Assembly: GCF_001556515.1 (NCBI RefSeq)
Contig: NZ_LSJA01000202.1
Span: 1 to 7,903 of the forward strand
DNA from: Caulobacter sp. CCH9-E1
GTDB lineage: Bacteria > Pseudomonadota > Alphaproteobacteria > Caulobacterales > Caulobacteraceae
DNA length: 7,903 nt
Direction of reading: 5' to 3'
Positions 1 through 6,200 of the stretch are shown one piece after another (positions within the stretch are counted from its first letter, which is position 1; each line of letters opens with the position of its first letter). A program made the position numbers and the translations under genes. Under the pieces are notes generated by a model, which made no database searches, was not told where the DNA came from, and saw only the letters and a list, made by a program, of their open reading frames with translations.

Positions 1-55
1 AACACGCCCCAGACACCAGGCCCACATAACCCGTGCCAATCATCGCTACGCGCAT
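1..55 (-). CDS. UDP-glucose 6-dehydrogenase, N-terminal fragment (runs off the left edge)
   Basis: Read leftward from the ATG at 55-53, the 18 visible codons give MRVAMIGTGYVGLVSGAC. This is the typical first beta strand and dinucleotide-binding loop (GxGxxG, here GTGYVG at residues 7-12) of the UDP-glucose/GDP-mannose dehydrogenase family. Family knowledge: UDP-glucose dehydrogenases oxidise UDP-glucose to UDP-glucuronate with two NAD+, in the cytoplasm, feeding polysaccharide, capsule or lipid A modification. The start is preferred because an upstream ATG at 66-64 is in another frame and reaches a stop within a few codons. A modest GGTGG Shine-Dalgarno-like stretch lies about four bases before the start. 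The gene points the same way as the ATPase gene at 217-1692, about 160 bases away. With so few residues the family is clear, but the exact substrate (UDP-glucose versus GDP-mannose or UDP-ManNAc) is less certain. Confidence 0.82.
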   Translation of the reverse strand, partial: MRVAMIGTGYVGLVSGAC

Positions 56-216
56 CGAACCACCATGATCTGGGCGCCGCCATCGTTCGCGGCGCCTCGC
101 CTATTCCAGCAATCGCGAAGCGGAGGCAAGCCGCGCCGTCACGCTCGCCCCTCACGACGCCGCCACGAAACGCCCCCGCATCGCGAAATCGCCCGCTGAC
201 AGCGCATGGCGCCGAC
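56..216. other. Non-coding gap between the ATPase gene and the dehydrogenase gene
   Basis: This 161-base stretch separates two leftward genes. Apart from the hairpin at 73-96, I see no convincing gene, promoter hexamers or T-tract. It most likely carries the 3' end of the ATPase transcript and the leader or promoter of the dehydrogenase. Confidence 0.5.
73..96 (-). promoter_or_regulatory. Perfect 8-bp hairpin in the leader of the UDP-glucose dehydrogenase gene
   Basis: GGCGCCGC at 73-80 is the exact reverse complement of GCGGCGCC at 89-96, with an eight-base loop. The stem lies 17 bases upstream of the dehydrogenase start codon on the minus strand. No T-run follows on either strand, so a classical intrinsic terminator is not supported. 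It could be a leader structure influencing translation, or a 3'-end-stabilising stem for the upstream ATPase transcript. Confidence 0.4.
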
Positions 217-1692
217 CTATCGCCGCCGTCGCGTGAGGCCGCCGAGAAGGCCGCGCATCAGCTCCCGCCCGGCCTGTGACGCGACGGTTCGCACGAGCGT
301 TACGGCGAACGCCTCCGCCATGGTCTGCCGATTGGAAGCGCGGCGGCCGCCCACGTCATCCCTCCCCAGTTCGCGCTCTTTTTCCCTCGCCTGGAGCTGC
401 GCCTGGCGAGCCCGGCCTTGCAGGATCTCGTAAGCGGAGTCGCGATCCATCGGTTCGTCGTAAATCCCTCTTACCGGGCTCTGGCCTTGAACCGCGGCGC
501 GCTCTTGAGGCGTGATGGGACCAAGGCGCGAGGCGGGCGGACGGATCAGCGTCTTCTGGACGATTTGCGGCGCGCCCTTCTCATCGAGGGTCGAGACGAG
601 GGCCTCGCCGACGCCGAGCGCCTGGATCGCCTCCGCCGTGTCGAAGCCGGGATTGCTCCTGAATGACTGAGCCGCCGCCTTCAGACCCTTCTGATCGGCC
701 GGGGTATAGGCCCGCAGGGCGTGCTGGACCCGGGCGCCGAGCTGGCCCAGCACCGCGTCGGGAATGTCGGCGGGATTCTGGGTCACGAAATATACGCCCA
801 CGCCCTTGGAGCGGATCAGCCTCACCACCTGCTCGATTTTCTCGAGCAAGGCCTTGGGCGCGTCGTTGAACAGCAAGTGGGCTTCGTCGAAGAAGAACAC
901 GAGCCTGGGCTTCTCCGGATCGCCGACCTCCGGCAGGATCTCGAACATTTCCGACAGCAACCACATCAGGAAGGTGGCGTAGAGCTTCGGTGACTGGATC
1001 AGCCGGTCGGCGGCCAGGAGGCTGACATAGCCCCGCCCCGCCGTGTCGGTGCGCATCAAGTCTGCGAGATCGAGGGCCGGCTCGCCGAAGAAGGCCTCGG
1101 CGCCCTGGGTTTGGAGAGTCAGAAGCCTGCGCTGGATCGCGCCGACGGTCGCGGAGGACACGTTTCCGTACTGCGTGCCGATCTCGTCCGCGTGGTCCGC
1201 CACGTATTTCAGCGCCGCCTGCAGGTCCTTAAGGTCCAGCAGGAGCAAGCCCTCCTGGTCGGCGACATGGAAGACGATCGTCAGGACCCCTTCCTGCACG
1301 TCGTTCAACTCCAGAAGGCGGGACAGCAACAGCGGCCCCATTTCGGAGATCGTCGCGCGGATCGGATGTCCCTTCTGTCCGAAGAGATCCCAGAAGATCA
1401 TCGGCGGCGCGGCCGGCGCCAAGGCCAGATCCATCGCGGCGGCCCGCGCCAGCATCTTCTCGTTGGGCGCTCCCGGCATAGCCAAGCCCGACAGATCGCC
1501 CTTCACATCGGCGGCGAACACCGGCACCCCGGCGTCCGAGAAGGCTTGGGCCATGACCTGCAAGGTGACCGTCTTGCCTGTTCCGGTGGCTCCCGCGACG
1601 AAGCCATGTCGATTCGCGCGATCCAGGCGTTGTGTGACCGGGCTTTGTCCAAGCCCGAGAAGGATCTGGTTGTCACCGATGGCCAGCGGCAT
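217..1692 (-). CDS. HerA-like ATPase, DUF853/YjgR family
   Basis: This 491-residue cytoplasmic protein belongs to the HerA/FtsK-type P-loop ATPases, in the DUF853 group represented by E. coli YjgR. The sequence shows a short N-terminal segment and then Walker A GATGTGKT at residues 34-41. A DVKGDLSGL motif (62-70) is typical of this group. Walker B is RLVFFFDEAH at 263-272, with the acidic pair D269/E270. A sensor-like TQNPADIP follows at 304-311, and the GARVQHALRAYTP segment at 319-331 can supply an arginine finger. The tail is charged (about 425-450) and ends in GLLGGLTRRRR, as is usual in the family. The ATG at 1692-1690 is well supported by an AAGGAG Shine-Dalgarno seven bases upstream (1700-1705 on the plus strand). 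Length and motifs look complete, so the enzyme should be active. The physiological role of YjgR-type proteins is not established. No NurA-like nuclease partner or other defence gene is nearby, so I do not assign it to DNA repair or defence. Confidence 0.92.
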   Translation of the reverse strand: MPLAIGDNQILLGLGQSPVTQRLDRANRHGFVAGATGTGKTVTLQVMAQAFSDAGVPVFAADVKGDLSGLAMPGAPNEKMLARAAAMDLALAPAAPPMIFWDLFGQKGHPIRATISEMGPLLLSRLLELNDVQEGVLTIVFHVADQEGLLLLDLKDLQAALKYVADHADEIGTQYGNVSSATVGAIQRRLLTLQTQGAEAFFGEPALDLADLMRTDTAGRGYVSLLAADRLIQSPKLYATFLMWLLSEMFEILPEVGDPEKPRLVFFFDEAHLLFNDAPKALLEKIEQVVRLIRSKGVGVYFVTQNPADIPDAVLGQLGARVQHALRAYTPADQKGLKAAAQSFRSNPGFDTAEAIQALGVGEALVSTLDEKGAPQIVQKTLIRPPASRLGPITPQERAAVQGQSPVRGIYDEPMDRDSAYEILQGRARQAQLQAREKERELGRDDVGGRRASNRQTMAEAFAVTLVRTVASQAGRELMRGLLGGLTRRRR

Positions 1693-1784
1693 GAGTAATC
1701 TCCTTATCCCGGACCCTAGCCGGGGCCTTGAGCGCAGCCAATCGTGATGGGCTATGTCCCCACGCTTCAGTAGAGCCCTTGAAG
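1693..1784. promoter_or_regulatory. Divergent intergenic region between the ATPase and the AI-2E/PerM-family genes
   Basis: These 92 bases separate two divergent starts, so both promoters should lie here or reach into the flanking genes. I see a small inverted repeat, CCCGG at 1708-1712 and CCGGG at 1720-1724 with a seven-base spacer, which could be an operator but is short enough to arise by chance in GC-rich DNA. No convincing pair of promoter hexamers was found for either direction. Confidence 0.4.
1700..1705 (-). promoter_or_regulatory. Shine-Dalgarno of the HerA-like ATPase gene
   Basis: On the minus strand the sequence reads AAGGAG, then seven bases, then the ATG at 1692-1690. This is a strong ribosome binding site and fixes the start of the ATPase gene. 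Confidence 0.8.
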
Positions 1785-2885
1785 ATGCCCACCCGAGCCT
1801 CGCCTCCTTCCACCACCCGCAACGCCGTGGTGTTCCTGGCCGTCATCGCGGGCGGCGCGGCGCTCTACTGGATGCAGGACATTCTGACCCCGCTGGCCCT
1901 GGCCGTGTTCCTGGCCGTCATGATCGACAGTTTCGCCCGGGTGCTGACGGCGCGCCTGCCCGCCGTTCCGGCGCGCGTCGCCTTGCCCGCCGCGGTCGTC
2001 ATCTCCGTCCTGCTGTTCGGCGCCTCGTTCTGGGTGGTCATCGAGAACGGGCGCGACTTCTTCGACCAGCTCAAGGACTACGCGCCGCGACTGAACGACA
2101 TCATCGCCAGGGCCGCTCACGCCGTTGGCATTCATGTGGCCCCGACTGTCGGCAGCCTGATCAACGAGCTGAATCCGCAACGCTACATCGGCCAGGCCGC
2201 GCAATCGTTCGGCAACTTCGCCTCCAGCGCCGTGCTGGTGCTGATCTATCTGGGCTTCATCATCGCCTCGCGGCGGGGCTTTGCGCGCAAGATCGTCTCG
2301 CTGTTCCCGCAGCATGCCGAGCGCGAGCAGAACATGAAGCTGTTTCGGCGCATCCGCGACGGGGTGGAACAGTACCTGTGGATCCAGACGGTCACCGGCC
2401 TGATGATCGCCGTCAGCGCCTGGGTGGTGATGATGCTGGTGCGGCTGGACAACGCCTTCTTCTGGGCCTTCCTGATCTTCCTGGCCGCCTACATCCCGAT
2501 CCTGGGCGGCGCGATCGGCTGCTTCATGCCGCCCCTGTTCGCCCTGGTGCAGTTCCCCGAGAGCTTCTGGCCGGCGATCATCCTTTTCGTGGCCCTGCAA
2601 GGCATCTTCTTCGTCGTTGGCAACGTGGTCCTGCCCCGTATGCAAGGCGACAGCCTGAACATGGATCCGACGGTGGTGCTTTTGTCCCTCGCCGTCTGGG
2701 GCGCGCTGTGGGGCGTGCCGGGCATGTTCCTGTCCACGCCGCTGACCGTGGCGGCCATGCTGATCCTGGCCCAGTTCGAGGGCTCGCGCTGGATCGCCAT
2801 CTTGCTGTCCGAGGACGGCGACCCTGACGGCGAACGCCTGGGAGCGGCCACGCCGCGTCAGGTCGCCCGATCGCGAAAGAAGTGA
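1785..2885 (+). CDS. AI-2E transporter / PerM-family membrane protein
   Basis: This 366-residue polytopic inner-membrane protein is of the AI-2E transporter family (PerM/YdiK/TqsA group). Two hydrophobic segments sit near the N-terminus (about 13-50) and one at about 65-86. A mainly polar stretch from 87 to 145 follows, as is usual for the family. Further membrane segments lie at about 147-162, 203-220, 225-258, 262-284 and 297-332. Family signatures are clear: AAYIPILGGAIG (234-245), GNVVLPRMQGDSLNMDP (279-295) and WGALWGVPGMFLSTPL (305-320). The C-terminal tail is polar and ends in basic residues. Members have been proposed to export autoinducer-2 or act as ion-coupled permeases, and the substrate cannot be read from sequence. 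The ATG at 1785 is chosen because the conserved core starts soon after it. The frame stays open upstream to a possible TTG at 1728 (19 more residues), but that extension looks unlike the family. The ribosome binding site is weak (AGAG about nine bases upstream). Confidence 0.9.
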   Translation: MPTRASPPSTTRNAVVFLAVIAGGAALYWMQDILTPLALAVFLAVMIDSFARVLTARLPAVPARVALPAAVVISVLLFGASFWVVIENGRDFFDQLKDYAPRLNDIIARAAHAVGIHVAPTVGSLINELNPQRYIGQAAQSFGNFASSAVLVLIYLGFIIASRRGFARKIVSLFPQHAEREQNMKLFRRIRDGVEQYLWIQTVTGLMIAVSAWVVMMLVRLDNAFFWAFLIFLAAYIPILGGAIGCFMPPLFALVQFPESFWPAIILFVALQGIFFVVGNVVLPRMQGDSLNMDPTVVLLSLAVWGALWGVPGMFLSTPLTVAAMLILAQFEGSRWIAILLSEDGDPDGERLGAATPRQVARSRKK

Positions 2886-2894
2886 ACGCGCCTC

Positions 2895-2922
2895 TTAAAC
2901 GGACGCGATAAGCCCCTATCTA
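2895..2922 (+). promoter_or_regulatory. Candidate promoter upstream of the stem-loop cluster
   Basis: TTAAAC (2895-2900) and TATCTA (2917-2922) are separated by 16 bases, a sensible -35/-10 arrangement for a housekeeping sigma factor. The pair starts only ten bases after the permease stop codon and stands out in very GC-rich surroundings. A start about seven bases downstream would fall at the first base of the first stem-loop (2929). This is inference from spacing and hexamer resemblance only; the match to the C. crescentus vegetative consensus is partial. Confidence 0.4.
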
Positions 2923-2928
2923 GGGTTA

Positions 2929-3071
2929 GTCCGGCTCCCCCACCCGGACCCCCGCCGATCGCGGCCGGCAAGGCCGCCGCCATCGAAGCGGAAAACGCCC
3001 GCATCCCCCAGCGGGCCCGCGCCGCCGGCTTCCCCCAGCCGGCGGCGTTTCCGTTTCCGCGCCCCCTTTTT
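2929..3071 (+). ncRNA. Candidate structured small RNA (or permease 3' UTR) with C-rich loops
   Basis: Four stem-loops follow one another. H1 pairs GTCCGG (2929-2934) with CCGGAC (2944-2949). H2 pairs GCGGCC (2961-2966) with GGCCGC (2972-2977). H3 pairs GCCCGC (2997-3002) with GCGGGC (3011-3016). H4 has 11-base arms at 3020-3030 and 3037-3047. The apical loops of H1, H3 and H4 all contain TCCCCCA (in H4 the final A closes the stem). An outer stem of ten pairs, 2985-2994 with 3048-3057, encloses H3 and H4. A C5T5 tract ends the region at 3062-3071. C-rich single-stranded loops are a known feature of alphaproteobacterial regulatory RNAs, such as GsrN of Caulobacter, and could pair with G-rich ribosome binding sites. 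I cannot tell from sequence whether it is an independent transcript, a processed 3' UTR, or simply the terminator of the permease gene; homology to a named RNA is not claimed. Confidence 0.42.
3020..3050 (+). terminator. Strong GC-rich hairpin, likely transcription terminator
   Basis: Two perfect 11-base arms (3020-3030 and 3037-3047) with a six-base C-rich loop are followed directly by TTT and then a second TTT after CCG. This is the strongest hairpin in the window. It is the natural place for transcription from the permease gene, or from a small RNA, to end. The T-tract is interrupted, so termination may be partial or Rho-assisted. Confidence 0.55.
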
Positions 3072-3080
3072 GGCCAGCCG

Positions 3081-3085
3081 TTAAC
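3081..3085 (+). promoter_or_regulatory. Possible CtrA half-site (TTAAC)
   Basis: TTAAC matches the 3' half of the CtrA recognition sequence TTAA-N7-TTAAC of Caulobacter. The expected upstream half, seven bases away (3070-3073), reads TTGG, so only one half-site is good. In C. crescentus gdhZ is reported to be under cell-cycle control shared with kidO, which makes a CtrA site here plausible. The evidence in the sequence is weak. Confidence 0.25.
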
Positions 3086-3160
3086 GACAAGCTTTCGCCC
3101 GCGCGCTACGCTTTAAAGCTGCGCCGTCGGCTCCTTGGCGGCGAGCGCGCCGGCGGGACC

Positions 3161-3205
3161 GAAAGGTAGCTTATTCTCCGCATATGCGTTGAGTTTTCAC
3201 CTTTC
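3161..3205. repeat. Nested dyad symmetry upstream of the glutamate dehydrogenase gene
   Basis: An outer inverted repeat, GAAAGGT (3161-3167) and ACCTTTC (3199-3205), is centred on almost the same point as a perfect inner palindrome CGCATATGCG (3179-3188). The spacers on either side are 11 and 10 bases. The right half overlaps the possible -35 element at 3189-3194. It could be a regulator binding site or, if transcribed, a leader hairpin. Confidence 0.5.
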
Positions 3206-3216
3206 TCCGCTAGGTA
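3189..3216 (+). promoter_or_regulatory. Candidate vegetative promoter of the glutamate dehydrogenase gene
   Basis: TTGAGTT (3189-3195) and GCTAGGTA (3209-3216) are separated by 13 bases. This resembles the C. crescentus housekeeping arrangement TTGACGS-N10-14-GCTANAWC, with the first four bases of each element matching. It would place the transcript start near 3223 and give a leader of about 20 bases before the ATG at 3244. Inference only. Confidence 0.35.
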
Positions 3217-3232
3217 GGTCGGAAAAATTTTT

Positions 3233-3238
3233 GAGGAA
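3233..3238 (+). promoter_or_regulatory. Shine-Dalgarno of the glutamate dehydrogenase gene
   Basis: GAGGAA ends five bases before the ATG at 3244 and fixes the start. It is immediately preceded by AAAAATTTTT (3223-3232), which should leave the site unpaired and accessible in the messenger. Confidence 0.75.
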
Positions 3239-3243
3239 GCGGC

Positions 3244-6200
3244 ATGAGCGGCGTAAAGATTGACCCAAATCACAACCTAGCCGCCGCCTACGCTCAGACA
3301 CGCGGGAAGACGGTCCAGGAGCTCTCCCTGGCGGAGCGCGACTTTTTGGCCCAGGTCGACGCCGACTGGGCCGTCGAGGACGCGCCCGTCCTGTCGGCGC
3401 CGGCCGCCGCCGCTTCGCTTGTCGACTTCTGGGATTTCGCGGTCGGCGTCACCGGCGACCAGCCGGCCGTCCGCCTGCGTTCGGTCGGGGAAGGCGCGTC
3501 GGGACGCGACCTGCTTGAGATCGTCCAGCAGGATCGCCCGTTCCTGGTCGACAGCGTCATGGGCGAGATCACGGAAAGCGGCTTCCGGGTCCGGGCCATG
3601 TTCCACCCAGTGGTCGAGATCGACGGGATCGGTCGGTCGCTGATCCAGGTCCACCTCGATCCCGTCGGCGAGGACCGCGCCGAGTTCCTGCTGGAGCAGG
3701 TGCGCGAGACCCTGTTCGACGTCCGCCGCGCCGTCGGCGACTTCAAGGCCATGCGCGAGCTGATGCATCGCGCCATCGGCGAGCTGTCCGCCAGCCCTGG
3801 CGTCACCAGCGAAGAAGGCCGCCAGGAGGAGCTCGCCTTCCTGCGCTGGCTCGAGAATGACAACTTCGTCTTCCTCGGCGCGCGGGTCTACGAGTATCCG
3901 CGCTCGGCCGACGGCGGCTACGCCGCTGAAGAACCTCTCTACGAAGCGGAAGCCGGCCTTGGGGTCTTGAAGGACTCGACGCGAGCCGTGCTGCGCCGGA
4001 CCCATGAGCCCGCGATCCTATCGGTCCAACTGCGCCGCCAGCTCGAGACCGGAACGCCCGTCGTGGTCGCCAAGTCCAACCTGCGCTCGCGCGTCCACCG
4101 TCGCGGCTTCATGGATTATGTCGGCGTGCGCCGCTACGGCTCGGACGGCAAGCCCTCGGGCGAGGTGCGGTTCGTCGGTCTGTTCACCGCCGAGGCCTAT
4201 GAGACGCCCGCCAGCGAGGTGCCGCTGATCCGGCACCGCGTGGCGCGGATCATGCGCCGAGCCGCCAAGGCGCCGGGCAGCCACAACGAAAAGCGCCTGC
4301 GCAACATCCTCGAGACCTGGCCGCGCGACGAGCTGTTCCAGACCAGCGAGGACACGCTGCTGTCCATGGCGCTGGGCGTCCTGCACCTGATCGACCGACC
4401 GCGCGTGCGGCTGTTCGCCCGCATGGATCCGTTCGACCGCTTCGCTTCGGTCCTGGTCTACATTCCGCGCGAGCGCTTCGACACCGAGGTCTGTGAGCGC
4501 GCGGGCGCGATCCTGGCCGACGCCTATGACGGCAAGGTGCTGGAGTATTATCCGGAAATTTCCGACGCCCCCCTGGCGCGGGCTCAATTCATCATCGAGG
4601 TCACCCCCGGCGACCACCCCGAGCCCGACCTGGCGTGGGTGGAATCCCGCATCGCCGATACGGCGCTCACCTGGGAAGACCGTTTCGAGGCGGTGGTCCG
4701 CGCCGGCGGCGCGCCGGCGGGCGGCGTTCGCGCCTTGCTGGCCAAGTATGGCCGCGCCTTCCCGGCCGGCTATCGCGACCAGTATGACGCCCAGGAAGCG
4801 CTGCTGGACATCGACGTCATCGAGACGCTGGCCCCCGACACCCGGCCGCGCGTGCGCGCCTTCCGCCGAGCGGAGGACGACGCCCGCACCTTCCGCTTCA
4901 AGCTCTACCTGCGCGGCGCCGCGGCGCCGCTGGCCGAAGTGCTGCCGATCCTGGAGCGCATGGGACTGAAGGCCCTGATCGAGGACGGCTTCCGTCTGAG
5001 CATCTACGAGCTCGACGGCCCGCACTCGGTCTGGGTCCATGAGTTCGTGCTGGACGACCCCGCCGGCGAGCACATCGTGTTCGACGAGATCCGGCAGGCC
5101 TTCGAGGAAGCCTTCATCGCGATCTGGACGGGCCTGGCCGAGAACGACGGCTTCAACCGCATCGTGCTCGAACTGGCCGTCGGCTGGCGCGAGGCGGCGC
5201 TGATCCGCGCCCTGGCGCGCTATCGCCAACAGTCGGGCCTGGATCCCAGCCAGCAGGTGCAGGAAGCCGCGCTGCGCGACCATCCGGCCGTCACGCGCCT
5301 GATCCTCGACCTCTTCCGCGTCAAGTTCGACCCGGCCATCGCCAGCGACCTGAAGGCGCGAACGACCCAGGCCAAGGCCGTCGAGGCCAAGATCGTCGAG
5401 GCCCTGCAGGCCGTCGAAAGCCTGGACGCCGACCGCGTTCTGCGCCGGCTGGCCGCCCTGGTGGGCGCGATCCAGCGGACCAACTTCTATCAGCCGGCCG
5501 CCGATGGCGGCCCCAAGCCCTATATCAGCTTCAAGATCGCCTCCCGCGAGCTGGAAGACCTGCCGGCGCCCAAGCCCTTCCGCGAGATCTACGTCTCGGC
5601 GCCGCATATCGAGGGCGTGCACCTGCGCTTTGGCCCGGTGGCGCGCGGCGGCCTGCGCTGGTCCGATCGCCGCGACGACTTCCGCACCGAGGTCCTGGGC
5701 CTGGTGAAGGCCCAGCAAGTCAAGAACGCGGTGATCGTGCCGGTCGGCTCCAAGGGCGGCTTCTATCCCAAGCAGCTGCCGCGCGGCGGCGATCGCGACG
5801 CGATCCAGGCCGAGGCGATCCGCGCCTATAAGACCTTCCTGTCAGGCCTGCTGGACCTGACCGACAACATCAACGCCGACAACGAGGTCGTTCCGCCGAC
5901 CTCGGTGGTCGTCCATGACGGGCAGGACCCCTATCTGGTCGTCGCCGCCGACAAGGGCACGGCGACGTTCTCCGACATCGCCAACGGCGTAGCCGAGGAC
6001 TACGGGTTCTGGCTGGGCGACGCCTTCGCGTCCGGCGGTTCGGTCGGCTATGACCACAAGGTCATGGGCATCACCGCCCGCGGCGCCTGGGAGGCGGTCA
6101 AGCGCCACTTCCGCGAGCTGGGCAAGGACATCCAGACCGAGACCTTCACGGCCGTCGGCGTCGGCGACATGTCCGGCGACGTGTTCGGTAACGGCATGCT

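Larger units (their letters stand above)
2886..3243. other. Structured intergenic region between the PerM-family gene and the glutamate dehydrogenase gene
   Basis: This 358-base stretch has no convincing protein-coding gene on either strand. From left to right it holds a promoter-like hexamer pair (2895-2922), four stem-loops (2929-3047) of which two are enclosed by a long outer stem (2985-3057), and a C5T5 tract (3062-3071). Next come a TTAAC element (3081-3085), a GCTTTAAAGC palindrome (3110-3119), a nested dyad (3161-3205), a possible vegetative promoter (3189-3216), and a Shine-Dalgarno preceded by an A5T5 tract (3223-3238). Several of these are described as separate entries. Confidence 0.7.

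Noticed and set aside
1043..1747. Plus-strand open frames (also 1111-1698) antisense to the HerA-like ATPase gene
   Set aside because: They are Ser/Arg/Ala-rich compositions without domains. The minus-strand frame has full Walker A and Walker B motifs and a strong Shine-Dalgarno.
1728..1784. N-terminal extension of the PerM-family protein to a TTG at 1728
   Set aside because: The extra 19 residues do not resemble the family, and the conserved core begins just after the ATG at 1785. It remains possible because neither start has a strong Shine-Dalgarno.
1767..2645. A 292-codon open frame on the minus strand, antisense to the PerM-family gene
   Set aside because: It is rich in His, Gly, Gln, Asp and Arg with no domain or membrane pattern, mirroring the hydrophobic codons of the real gene on the other strand.
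2883..2907. General-stress (SigT/EcfG) promoter of the form GGAAC-N16-CGTT before the stem-loop cluster
   Set aside because: TGAAC at 2883-2887 is followed at the right distance by CGCG, not CGTT. The first element also overlaps the permease stop codon.
3294..4005. Minus-strand open frames opposite the 5' end of the glutamate dehydrogenase gene
   Set aside because: They overlap the well-supported N-terminal half of the dehydrogenase and have no recognisable motifs or ribosome binding site.
4018..5718. A 566-codon open frame on the minus strand, antisense to the glutamate dehydrogenase gene
   Set aside because: Its translation is low-complexity, rich in Ala, Gly, Arg, Gln, Asp and Val, with no recognisable domain. 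It is the usual antisense shadow of a high-GC coding region. The plus-strand frame carries unmistakable glutamate dehydrogenase motifs across the same interval.
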